Shown: positions 1 to 6,929 of the stretch, piece after piece | Layout of the letters: each line of letters starts with the position of its first letter | Position numbering within the stretch: position 1 is the first letter of the stretch | Source of the DNA: Candidatus Roizmanbacteria bacterium | GTDB taxonomy: Bacteria > Patescibacteriota > Microgenomatia > GCA-001788215 > 2-01-FULL-40-14 | Assembly (NCBI GenBank): GCA_016203755.1 | Contig: JACQMD010000162.1 | Location: forward strand, 1-9,018 | Direction of reading: 5' to 3' | DNA: 9,018 nt | Notes under the pieces: model-generated | Told to the model about the DNA's origin: nothing | What the model saw: only the letters and a program-made list of their open reading frames with translations | Databases searched by the model: none | Made by a program: the position numbers and the translations under genes

Positions 1-2
1 AC

Positions 3-314
3 ATTCTTAATAGCATTAATCAGATAGAAAAATATACCGCAAAGGTAACAAAAGGTGTTTTTGAAGAAGACGAACTTTTACAAGATGGTGTTATCCGGAG
101 GTTCCAAATTATTGGTGAGGCGGCAAAACGTATTCCGGCCGAATATAAACAGCAACACGCGGAGATTCCGTGGCGATTGGTTACCGGAATGCGCGATGTG
201 CTTGTCCATGACTATTCGGAAGCAAACTTCGACCGAATATGGCATACAGTAAAAGAAGATCTTCCAGTTTTTAAGAAACAGATTGAACAGTTACCAGAAC
301 TTTCAGATGAATAA
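3..314 (+). CDS. HepT-like (DUF86) RNase toxin, 5' end cut by window edge
   Basis: The frame is open from the window edge to TAA at 312-314 and gives 103 residues. It matches the HepT/DUF86 family: an all-alpha HEPN-fold ribonuclease, usually the toxin of a pair with a MNT-type nucleotidyltransferase antitoxin. Visible hallmarks are the central 'DGVIRRFQIIGEAAKRIP' helix, 'IPWRLVTGMRD', and the catalytic RX4HXY motif (RDVLVHDY, about visible residues 65-72), all intact. In characterised pairs the antitoxin AMPylates the motif tyrosine. Family members are about 110 aa, so only a few N-terminal residues are missing. A MNT partner would be expected just upstream, outside the window. The last codons overlap the MGMT-family gene by 8 nt. 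The family call is strong; activity as a toxin is inferred from the motif. Confidence 0.88.
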   Translation: MLNSINQIEKYTAKVTKGVFEEDELLQDGVIRRFQIIGEAAKRIPAEYKQQHAEIPWRLVTGMRDVLVHDYSEANFDRIWHTVKEDLPVFKKQIEQLPELSDE

Positions 315-618
315 AAAAACTTTCAAAGACAAAGTTTATACTCTCACCCGCCAAATTCCAAAAGGAAAAGTGGCTACCTATGGACAACTGGCAAAACTTG
401 CAGGAAGTCCGCGGGCAGCGCGTGCTGTGGGTATGTTGATGAAAATAAATCCTGATGCTCCCCACACTCCCTGCCATCGAGTAGTATCCTCAAAGGGCAG
501 TTTAACGGGATATTCGGCTGGAAATGGTTTGGTCACAAAGAAAGAAATGTTAATCAGGGAAGGTGTACGTTTCAAAGGAGAAAAGGTTGATCTTTCAATT
601 TCACAGTGGGAACAATAA
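307..618 (+). CDS. MGMT-family alkyl-DNA repair protein (C-terminal domain only, active-site Cys present)
   Basis: A 103-aa protein made only of the MGMT/Ogt DNA-binding domain, which flips out alkylated bases and moves the alkyl group from O6-alkylguanine to a cysteine. Visible motifs: 'KVATYGQLA' (21-29), the arginine-finger helix with RAVG (Arg39), the active-site PCHR with Cys56, 'GYSAG' (69-72 region) and 'KEMLIREG' (79-86). Many stand-alone domains of this size are alkyltransferase-like (ATL) proteins with Trp in place of the Cys; this one keeps Cys, so it may be a minimal active methyltransferase or an ATL variant. I chose ATG 307, which overlaps the hepT stop; an in-frame TTG at 283 would add eight residues not typical of the family. 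There is no Shine-Dalgarno, so translation is probably coupled to the upstream gene. Confidence 0.88.
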   Translation: MNKKTFKDKVYTLTRQIPKGKVATYGQLAKLAGSPRAARAVGMLMKINPDAPHTPCHRVVSSKGSLTGYSAGNGLVTKKEMLIREGVRFKGEKVDLSISQWEQ

Positions 619-658
619 TTTAAGAAAACTTTTTCGTATCCTGTAGAGCATTCATATG

Positions 659-686
659 TTCTAGTATGATATACTATCATCTAGAA
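659..686. repeat. 28-nt inverted repeat over the promoter of the 440-aa gene (candidate operator)
   Basis: The left arm TTCTAG-T-ATGATA (659-671) and right arm TATCATCTAGAA (675-686) are reverse complements over 12 bp, apart from one extra T in the left arm. They are separated by the trinucleotide TAC. The repeat contains the -10 box and ends on the A of the ATG. It has no following T-tract, so it does not look like an intrinsic terminator for the MGMT-family gene. A dimeric repressor site or an RNA hairpin at the start codon are both possible. Confidence 0.5.
667..675 (+). promoter_or_regulatory. Extended -10 box for the 440-aa gene
   Basis: TGATATACT fits an extended -10 (TGn + TATACT, five of six matches to TATAAT). 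It ends 10 nt before ATG 686, so a start site about 7 nt downstream would leave a leader of only a few nucleotides. An overlapping alternative, TATCAT at 675-680, lies 5 nt from the ATG. I see no convincing -35 box and no Shine-Dalgarno. Confidence 0.5.
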
Positions 687-2008
687 TGACACGTGAATCA
701 CTTCAACAAGTAGCTCAGTGGAGCGAAGTAAAACCTGAAGAACCGGATATTCCGATGTGGGATATCACTCCATGGCCTCCTGAAGCCACAGGAAGAACTA
801 TTATTATAACTCCTGAGGACTTTCCAAAATTGTTAACTGCAGAACCTGATAAAGCAGGACACGTTACCATGTCATTTCTGACACCTCAAATAACTCTTGA
901 GGCAATTGAACAAGCGAAACCGACTATAGGCGCAATGATGCTCCGCCAACGAGGTGTTCGGTATCCGATGCGGTATAGCGCACCAGAGGAGGTAGTACGG
1001 AGAGCATCTCCAACTGATGCCCTTTCAGGAGTCACACAAGGAAGTTTACTCAAAGCCATTGAAACACACGATGAAAAGAGAACACAGGATCTCCTCAATA
1101 TGCCGGATCTTCCCTTTGCAATACCCGATCTTCGATATCCTGAAAGTAAGGGACAGGCAGAACGGACAGTCAACTATGTTCTTGCCTATCTGCTTAGTGT
1201 AAACCCTGATGCGCGCGCGATGTTTCCAACGTCAGCGGAAGTCGAGCAGTATATTACCGATAATGGTGGCGTTTTTTATCCTGCACTACTTCGGGACGGA
1301 TTTGAAGAACTGGTGAGAAAACCTTCTGTTGCCAGTCTCATTGAGAAAAATGCTCTTCATGGTGGATTAACCAGTTTCTACCAGGACATAACCGTTTGGC
1401 TGACAGAACTTGCTCTTTCGCGAATCTCACATACTACTCAAAATGTTCCCTTAACCACTGAATTTCCTTTTATTCCCAATGAAGATCCTCGGACCTATCC
1501 CGATATAAGATTCGGTCCTCATCTGCTCCTTATGGCCGGTATGTATGCGCACAATCTGCCGCAGAATATCCCGGACGGTAGAAAATACGAACTTATTGAT
1601 ATATTGAAAGGTGTTGATTTTACGAGACGGTTCATTCATCGCATGGCAGCGGTTACCCTACTTGAAGGAACGGAAATTAACACGGAAGATGTCTTTAAAC
1701 TACCTCATGACCTCTCAGGTATTCAAAAACTCGTGGAACGTCCTGACATCTCTCAAGAGAAAAAAATCGCAGTCTCTCAAGTTTACCAACAGATTACAGA
1801 AGTAGATAACTATGTCAACTTCGTACTGAACTATTTAGTTAGAAATCAACCAGTTCTGGATAAAACAAAAGGTAAATCAACAAAACAGTCTCGTGGAGGA
1901 ATACCTTCAATTGGCGGATATCAGAATACGATTCTGCAACATACAGGATCATCAAATCTCTATACACTCTTCCGAAGATTCAAAACAATGGCCGGTACGA
2001 GGCAATAA
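686..2008 (+). CDS. Uncharacterised soluble 440-aa protein
   Basis: I do not recognise a family. The protein starts at ATG 686 directly after a -10 box and has no signal peptide or membrane segment, so it should be cytoplasmic. The first 35 residues are acidic and rich in Trp/Pro (including 'DIPMWDITPWPPE'). The rest alternates hydrophobic and charged stretches, as in a mostly helical globular fold. A short segment recurs: VNYVLAYLLSVNP (162-174) and VNFVLNYLVRNQP (377-389), about 215 residues apart, which may mark an internal duplication. Residues 391-412 are a low-complexity, basic, Gly/Ser/Lys-rich linker. No catalytic motif stands out. The next gene, 33 nt downstream, is also an orphan and may be functionally linked. 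The long intact frame and promoter make it a real gene; its function is unknown. Confidence 0.8.
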   Translation: MTRESLQQVAQWSEVKPEEPDIPMWDITPWPPEATGRTIIITPEDFPKLLTAEPDKAGHVTMSFLTPQITLEAIEQAKPTIGAMMLRQRGVRYPMRYSAPEEVVRRASPTDALSGVTQGSLLKAIETHDEKRTQDLLNMPDLPFAIPDLRYPESKGQAERTVNYVLAYLLSVNPDARAMFPTSAEVEQYITDNGGVFYPALLRDGFEELVRKPSVASLIEKNALHGGLTSFYQDITVWLTELALSRISHTTQNVPLTTEFPFIPNEDPRTYPDIRFGPHLLLMAGMYAHNLPQNIPDGRKYELIDILKGVDFTRRFIHRMAAVTLLEGTEINTEDVFKLPHDLSGIQKLVERPDISQEKKIAVSQVYQQITEVDNYVNFVLNYLVRNQPVLDKTKGKSTKQSRGGIPSIGGYQNTILQHTGSSNLYTLFRRFKTMAGTRQ

Positions 2009-2026
2009 GTTTTTCTGCATATATTT

Positions 2027-2035
2027 TGGTACTAT
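2027..2035 (+). promoter_or_regulatory. Extended -10 box for the 309-aa gene
   Basis: TGGTACTAT (TGn + TACTAT, a TAnnnT-type hexamer) ends exactly 6 nt before ATG 2042, so transcription would begin at or next to the start codon. The hexamer matches TATAAT at only four positions. The call rests on the TG extension and on the same spacing recurring at 3038, 5566 and 8752. Confidence 0.5.
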
Positions 2036-2041
2036 TAGTAT

Positions 2042-2971
2042 ATGACCGAAGATAGCAGTGAAAGACCCGGATTTTGGAAAAGAGTTACAAGCAGGTTTAG
2101 TAAATCTGAAAAAGTAAACCCAGAAACTCCCGAAGAACGATCGGCGCGAATGCGGGATGAGAAATTGCAACGGACTGCCGAAAAAAGAGCGGCAGGAGAA
2201 ACATACCTCGTACAATTGAAGACTAAGTTTCAAACAGATCTTCCTGCGGAACTTCTCGAGAAACCATCCGCCGATTTAAGTAGCGCCCTTACGGAAGATA
2301 TACAAGGCCTATCTGATTTTGAGCGATTAGGAAGAGGAAGTTTCGTTCCGGCAAGAACCAATTACCTGCAGACCATGGAGTCACAACTTGTGGATCTTGC
2401 GAAAACTCGTGAGGGAAATCCGGACATGTTTCAGGAGCCGCAAGTCACTGACTTTCTCACGAAGACTCCAACATGGCGAAAGTTTCTTGAACAGGAACTG
2501 CTTGTGGCGTACAACAGAGAACGCCAGTTTGTCAAACAACAGGCAGAGACACCGCAGGGAGAAGAACCGCCTCGACGACACTATCCTTCTTTGGAAGCAG
2601 CGAACAACTCAATACATACTGCAACAACAATTGCTGATTTTTTTGCAGTTCTGGAACAGATAGAACATACGGGTCTTGCCCAATATTATGGCACACGAGG
2701 AACAATGCCGCATGATCTGGGAGTTTATGTTGGACCACAGGGAGCAGACGCCGGATCATTTATCGTGAATCAATACAGGAGAACACTGATGAGATCACCA
2801 ATAAGAGACGGCCAAACGCTTCGTCCCCATATTATCCATAGAACCGTTGAAAAAGGTTACGAGGAGCGTCCTCCGCAACTGACAATGCTGGATGATAAGT
2901 TTGAAGAATTGTATCGCACAACGACAAACGATATACTCCACAAACCGTCGCAATTAAATCCACCTCAATAA
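2042..2971 (+). CDS. Uncharacterised soluble 309-aa protein, charged N-terminus
   Basis: I do not recognise a family. The first 50 residues are strongly charged (many Lys/Arg/Glu, e.g. 'RFSKSEK', 'TPEERSARMRDEKLQR') and probably form a disordered or coiled helix. The middle (about 60-165) looks helical, with a conserved-looking 'TPTWRKFLEQELLVAYNRE' at 142-160. A Pro/Glu-rich spacer follows (168-182), then a C-terminal region with 'ADFFAVLEQIEHTGLAQYYG' (198-217), 'GVYVGPQGADAGSF' and a Pro-rich tail. There is no signal peptide, membrane helix or clear active site. It lies 33 nt after the 440-aa gene on the same strand but has its own -10 box, so the two could be separate leaderless units or one operon with an internal promoter. 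Both N-termini are acidic and Pro/Glu-rich, but I see no clear homology between them. Confidence 0.8.
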   Translation: MTEDSSERPGFWKRVTSRFSKSEKVNPETPEERSARMRDEKLQRTAEKRAAGETYLVQLKTKFQTDLPAELLEKPSADLSSALTEDIQGLSDFERLGRGSFVPARTNYLQTMESQLVDLAKTREGNPDMFQEPQVTDFLTKTPTWRKFLEQELLVAYNRERQFVKQQAETPQGEEPPRRHYPSLEAANNSIHTATTIADFFAVLEQIEHTGLAQYYGTRGTMPHDLGVYVGPQGADAGSFIVNQYRRTLMRSPIRDGQTLRPHIIHRTVEKGYEERPPQLTMLDDKFEELYRTTTNDILHKPSQLNPPQ

Positions 2972-3022
2972 TGAATGTAAACTCTGTACAATCCGCAAAT
3001 CCTCACTTTCAAATCACACCCC

Positions 3023-3031
3023 TGTTATAAT
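3023..3031 (+). promoter_or_regulatory. Extended -10 box for the nucleoside hydrolase operon
   Basis: TGTTATAAT is a perfect extended -10 (TGn + TATAAT), ending 6 nt before ATG 3038. It is the best promoter sequence in the window. The spacing predicts a leaderless mRNA starting at the ATG and covering the nucleoside hydrolase and the overlapping DUF4331 gene. There is no Shine-Dalgarno or good -35 box. Confidence 0.72.
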
Positions 3032-3037
3032 TCCCTT

Positions 3038-4054
3038 ATGACCAAAGTCCATCTTGATACTGATCTTGGCGGAGATCCGGATGATGTATGCGCTCTTGCC
3101 CTGCTTTTGAAATGGCCGGATGTAGCGATAACGGGCATAACAACCGTTTCTGATGAGAATGGAAAAAGGGCTGGATATACCAAATACGTCCTACAACTTG
3201 CCGGAAAAGAAAGTGTTTCCGTTAAAGCTGGTGCTGATGTGACAGGAGCATATTATCGATACAAACCAAGATTTCCGAAAGAAGAAAATTTCTGGCCCGA
3301 GAAGATATCTCCTTCGCCCAATCCAGTTGATGAAGCATTGGAACTTCTCAAATCAAGTATTGAGCAGCGTGCAACTATCATTGCCATTGGACCATTTACC
3401 AACCTTGCGCTCCTTGATAAAAAATATCCGGGTATTTTGCAACAGGCAACGGTATATGTAATGGGAGGATATGCGTACCCCATTCGAGAAGGATATCCCC
3501 AATGGACCAATGACAATGATTACAATATACAACTCGATATCGCCTCAGCAAAACACGTGTTTGCAAACTCATCTCCAACAGTGATTCCTCTGACCGTTAC
3601 GGTTGAAACTGCCCTGCGCCGTGCATACTTGCCAAAACTTCGACAAGCAGGAAAACTGGGAGAACTGATTGCGAAACAAGCCGAAGCAGAAAATGATGTT
3701 TCTTATAATGAAGAACGACTCGGCAAAGTATATCAAGGATTACCAGCGGATATACTGAATTTTCAACACGACACGCTGGCATGTGCGGTGGCGCTGGGAT
3801 GGGATGGAGTAACTATTGAGGAAGTACCGCTTCGATTTGAAATAAAGAATGGTTTTCTTCATGAAGTGATTGATGTTCATGGCAGAAAAACAAGAATCGT
3901 AACAAAGATAGATGCTGAGAGATTTAATGAATTGTGGCTTAATACAGTAACTCGTGAATCCACCCTTCCCCGATTTTCAATAGGAATGGTTGAAAGTCCA
4001 GCATTTTCTTACATTATTCTTACTCAATTCGCACTTGAATTCGGGAAATCATGA
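3038..4054 (+). CDS. Inosine/uridine-preferring nucleoside hydrolase family protein
   Basis: A 338-aa member of the IUNH family, which hydrolyses the N-glycosidic bond of ribonucleosides to free base and ribose in purine/pyrimidine salvage. The N-terminal Ca2+-binding Asp cluster is DTDLGGDPDD (7-16), the GGD-type variant of the usual DTDPGxDD. Further marks are 'IAIGPFTNLALL' (116-126), 'VYVMGG' (139-144), 'NDYNIQLDIASAKHVF' (160-175; usual form is N-x-x-x-D-P-x-A) and 'HDTLACAVALG' (244-254), which carries the active-site His-Asp pair. There is no signal peptide, so it is cytoplasmic. Roughly the last 25 residues go beyond the usual fold and are not recognisable. Substrate preference cannot be read from the sequence. 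The stop TGA (4052-4054) overlaps the ATG of the DUF4331 gene, implying co-translation. Confidence 0.9.
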   Translation: MTKVHLDTDLGGDPDDVCALALLLKWPDVAITGITTVSDENGKRAGYTKYVLQLAGKESVSVKAGADVTGAYYRYKPRFPKEENFWPEKISPSPNPVDEALELLKSSIEQRATIIAIGPFTNLALLDKKYPGILQQATVYVMGGYAYPIREGYPQWTNDNDYNIQLDIASAKHVFANSSPTVIPLTVTVETALRRAYLPKLRQAGKLGELIAKQAEAENDVSYNEERLGKVYQGLPADILNFQHDTLACAVALGWDGVTIEEVPLRFEIKNGFLHEVIDVHGRKTRIVTKIDAERFNELWLNTVTRESTLPRFSIGMVESPAFSYIILTQFALEFGKS

Positions 4055-5529
4055 AGATAAAATTAATTATTATGTTAATGAGCATCGTGAAAAAATTTAC
4101 TCATCTTGTGACACGCGAAAAATACTTCATCGGATTGCTGCTCTTTCTATCACTTATTGCATTACTAATGAATACTTCAGTTTCTGCCTCAAGTCACCGG
4201 GAAGCACCCAATATTGCTGCTGATCCAAAAGCAGATGCTACAGATGTCTATGCATTTATCAGTCCTGACAAACCAAACACCGTTACCCTCGTCGCCAACT
4301 ATTTACCATTTGAAGAACCTGCAGGAGGTCCAAACTTTTATACGTTTGATGATAACGTACTCTACGAGATTAAAATAGACAATGACGGAGACGCTGAGGA
4401 AGATATCGCGTATCAATTCAGATTTAAGACGAACATTAAAAATAACAATACCTTCTTGTATAATACCGGGCCCATCACCTCGTTAACTGATCCTGACTGG
4501 AATATGCGTCAAACATACACTCTTGCCCGCGTTGAAGATGGTAAAATCAGCAAATCCACGGTGCTGGGGAAAGATTTGTCTACTCCCCCTTCCAATATCG
4601 GACCAAAATCAACTCCTAATTATGAAAGTTTGCAAAGTGCTGCTATACATACGATCGGAGATGTTAAAGTATTTGCTGGTCAAAGTGATGATCCATTCTT
4701 TGTCGATTTAGGCGGCGTCTTTGATCTTCTGACTATCCGTACTCCTCCGGGAAATGCAGGTGGAGGTATTGATGGCCTCCGCGGATACAGTGTCCAGTCG
4801 CTTGCGTTACAAATACCCATTTCACAACTAACGAGAAATCATGAAACGCCGACTGATTCAAAAAATCCGGCGGCAGTGATCGGGGTTTGGACTGCTGCAT
4901 CTCGTGAATCGGTCAGGATTTTGCGGGATAATGGAGAAATCAAAAATTCAGGCAAATGGATTGAAGTTTCCCGACTCGGGGCACCACTCGTTAATGAAGT
5001 AGTTATCCCGCTCGGGAAAAAAGATATATGGAATTCGTCAGAACCTGAAAACGATGCGCAATTTGCAAACTATGTTGCAGATCCGGAAGTTGCGAAACTT
5101 CTGAATCTTCTCTATGGAATTACGGTACCACCACAAGGACCATTTGGCTCTGCCAATCAACGTGATGATCTGATTGCTATCTTTTTAACAGGCATACCGA
5201 ATTTAACCAATTCTGGTGTCACAAAAGCTTCTGAACAACTTCGGCTTAATGTTGCGATCCCGCCAGCCGGCTCACCCAATAGACTGGGAGTATTGGCAGG
5301 AGATAATCAAGGATATCCAAACGGGAGGCGCCTTGCTGACGATGTGACTGATATTTCGCTTCAAGCAGTAGCTGGAGCTGCGTATCCACTCTTTCATCCA
5401 AGTTTTACACCTGATCCGCTTGCAGCACAATTAGGAGATGGAGTAGATACTAATGATAAAGTCTTTAGAACGAGTTTCCCTTACCTGGCGCTTCCAACCA
5501 GCGGGTTTGACAGTATTCCCCATCCGTAA
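4051..5529 (+). CDS. DUF4331 family secreted/surface protein
   Basis: A 492-aa protein recognised as DUF4331 by the hallmark right after the signal peptide: SSHREAP (47-53), then 'DPKADATDVYAF' (58-69). It continues with 'NYLPFEEPAGGPNFYTFD' (83-100), 'LYEIKIDNDGDAEEDIAYQF' (104-123) and a C-terminal 'GYPNGRRLADDVTDISLQ' region. The family's biochemical role is unknown to me. The acidic DNDGD (110-114) resembles a Ca2+-binding loop. The N-terminus is a basic n-region (KK, REK) with a hydrophobic core (about 25-40), then VSA↓SSH, a plausible signal peptidase I site after Ala46. That signal is long; Met8 or Met10 are alternative starts. I chose ATG 4051 because it overlaps the previous stop as ATGA. 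There is no cysteine after the signal, so it is not a lipoprotein. Confidence 0.88.
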   Translation: MKIKLIIMLMSIVKKFTHLVTREKYFIGLLLFLSLIALLMNTSVSASSHREAPNIAADPKADATDVYAFISPDKPNTVTLVANYLPFEEPAGGPNFYTFDDNVLYEIKIDNDGDAEEDIAYQFRFKTNIKNNNTFLYNTGPITSLTDPDWNMRQTYTLARVEDGKISKSTVLGKDLSTPPSNIGPKSTPNYESLQSAAIHTIGDVKVFAGQSDDPFFVDLGGVFDLLTIRTPPGNAGGGIDGLRGYSVQSLALQIPISQLTRNHETPTDSKNPAAVIGVWTAASRESVRILRDNGEIKNSGKWIEVSRLGAPLVNEVVIPLGKKDIWNSSEPENDAQFANYVADPEVAKLLNLLYGITVPPQGPFGSANQRDDLIAIFLTGIPNLTNSGVTKASEQLRLNVAIPPAGSPNRLGVLAGDNQGYPNGRRLADDVTDISLQAVAGAAYPLFHPSFTPDPLAAQLGDGVDTNDKVFRTSFPYLALPTSGFDSIPHP

Positions 5530-5553
5530 GATCTTCTCTTTCTCCATTACCGT

Positions 5554-5559
5554 TATAAT
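5554..5559 (+). promoter_or_regulatory. -10 box for the TPR gene
   Basis: A consensus TATAAT ends exactly 6 nt before ATG 5566. It is preceded by CGT rather than TGT, so the TG extension is not exact. It lies in the 36-nt gap after the DUF4331 gene, so the TPR gene probably has its own leaderless transcript as well as any readthrough. I see no Shine-Dalgarno. Confidence 0.65.
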
Positions 5560-5565
5560 AAACTT

Positions 5566-6840
5566 ATGACGAAGAAAAAGTTGATTATTCTGCTTCTTTT
5601 GCTATCACTTATTAGCCTTCTTGTTGGATATGAGTTTTTGCAGGATGCCAATAATCGGGGAACCGAAGAAGTAGCAGACACGCAAAACAAAACAGATCGT
5701 ACGATTAATGATTTGGAACGGCGTATCAGTAGTAATTATGAAGATATAACTCTTTATTTCCAGCTCTCCGATGTGTATTTCCAAAAAGTTCGGGAAACGG
5801 CAGATCTGGCTCTCTATACAAGAATCGATGAGCTGATGGATCAGGTTGAAACAAAAGGTCCGGAAAATGCAGACATTTTCGCGACGCGTGCTCAAGTTGC
5901 GGCAGGAAAACATGATTTTGTGAAAGCGCTCGAGTTGGGACAAAAAGCAGTTGAGTTGAATCCGACAAAACCGAGTTATCTGGGTATTGTAGGGGACGCC
6001 CAAATTGAACTGGGAAAGTATGAAGAAGCCGTAGAATCAATACAAAAAATGATGGACTTGAAACCTTCTTATAGTTCATTTGCACGAACGGCATATCTTC
6101 GCGAGATATATGGCGACATCGATGGCGCAAAAGAAATGTTGGAAAAAGCAATCAGTGCAGGCTCTCCCTATCCTGAAAATATCGCCGCAAGTTTGGTTGA
6201 CTTGGGAAAATTACAGTTTAGAACTGATGTGGAACAAGCTACCCTTACGTTTAACCAGGCTTTGAGCGTTTATAGCGATTTTCCCCCCGCGCTGGCGGGT
6301 TTGGGAAGAGTATCTTTTGCGAAAGAAGATTATAAAGGCGCAATTGAGTATTTCGAAAAGGCGTTACAAATATTACCAATAGCGCAGTATGCAACAGATG
6401 TGGGTGATGTTTATAGTAAAATTGGTGAAACAGAAAAAGCAAAACTGTATTATACCCTTGCTCTTACTGCATATAAAAAAGCAGAAAGTAGCGGAGTAAA
6501 CACTGATTTGGAAACGGCACTTTTTTTAGCTGATCATGATATGGATCTTTCTCAAGCGCTTGAGAAAGCACAAGCAGTATATAAAATCAGGCCGGATAAT
6601 ATTTACGTTGCTGATACACTTGCTTGGGTACTTAATAAAAGTGGAAAACCAAAAGAAGCAAAAACATATAGCGTTCAAGCGCTTCGCTTGGGAGAGTTTG
6701 ATCCATTGATTTTGTTTCATGCCGGAGTCATTGCGGGGAAAAACAACAATCCGGAAGAGGCAAAACGATTGCTTGCCAAAACTCGCACCCTGCATCCATA
6801 TTTTTCTATGCAGTATGCATCGTTACTTTCAGTATTATAA
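5566..6840 (+). CDS. Membrane-anchored tetratricopeptide repeat (TPR) protein
   Basis: A 424-aa protein. Residues 3-22 (KKK followed by an Ile/Leu/Val run) form a signal anchor without a clear cleavage site, placing the rest outside the cytoplasm. From about residue 100 it is a chain of TPR helix pairs: roughly 102-135, 136-169, 170-200, 207-240, 241-274, 275-307, 346-377 and 382-412, with typical 'A..LG..Y..A' spacing (e.g. GKYEEAVESIQKMMDLKP). TPRs are protein-binding scaffolds. The end, 'VADTLAWVLNKSGKPKEAK' followed by 'DPLILFHAGVIA' and 'HPYFS', resembles TPR proteins I associate with DUF4331/HupE neighbourhoods, which would make it a partner of the genes on both sides. That association is from memory, not shown by the sequence. 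Confidence 0.88.
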   Translation: MTKKKLIILLLLLSLISLLVGYEFLQDANNRGTEEVADTQNKTDRTINDLERRISSNYEDITLYFQLSDVYFQKVRETADLALYTRIDELMDQVETKGPENADIFATRAQVAAGKHDFVKALELGQKAVELNPTKPSYLGIVGDAQIELGKYEEAVESIQKMMDLKPSYSSFARTAYLREIYGDIDGAKEMLEKAISAGSPYPENIAASLVDLGKLQFRTDVEQATLTFNQALSVYSDFPPALAGLGRVSFAKEDYKGAIEYFEKALQILPIAQYATDVGDVYSKIGETEKAKLYYTLALTAYKKAESSGVNTDLETALFLADHDMDLSQALEKAQAVYKIRPDNIYVADTLAWVLNKSGKPKEAKTYSVQALRLGEFDPLILFHAGVIAGKNNNPEEAKRLLAKTRTLHPYFSMQYASLLSVL

Positions 6841-6883
6841 CGGAATGTTCTTTCTGGACAGTTCGATAACATAATAAGATCAG

Positions 6884-6914
6884 TTTCCTCTCTTCCGAAA
6901 AGGAGAAGAGGAAA
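6884..6914. terminator. Hairpin between convergent genes, possible bidirectional terminator
   Basis: In the 89-nt gap between the convergent TPR and ATP-grasp genes, 6884-6896 pairs with 6902-6914: eight outer pairs, one C-A mismatch, then T-G, T-A and two C-G pairs around a GAAAA loop. Position suggests termination for both genes. Neither side has a proper T-tract after the stem, so an intrinsic terminator is only possible. Confidence 0.35.
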
Positions 6915-6929
6915 AAATTCGCCTTATGA

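Noticed and set aside
55..252. A 65-codon open frame inside the hepT region
   Set aside because: It is an alternative frame of the HepT coding sequence, which has clear family motifs; the alternative product resembles nothing.
283..306. TTG start adding eight residues to the MGMT-family protein
   Set aside because: The ATG at 307 overlaps the hepT stop, gives the usual family length and fits the overlapping-start pattern seen at 4051.
4523..4711. A 62-codon plus-strand frame inside the DUF4331 gene
   Set aside because: It is a shifted frame of a well-supported gene and has no family features.
5605..6151. Two minus-strand open frames of 132 and 141 codons
   Set aside because: They lie opposite the TPR gene, overlap each other, are Cys/Phe/His-rich in a way typical of antisense reading, and have no promoter box at the expected spacing.
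6884..6914. Firm call of an intrinsic terminator
   Set aside because: The stem is reasonable but neither strand has a run of T after it, so it is listed only at low confidence.
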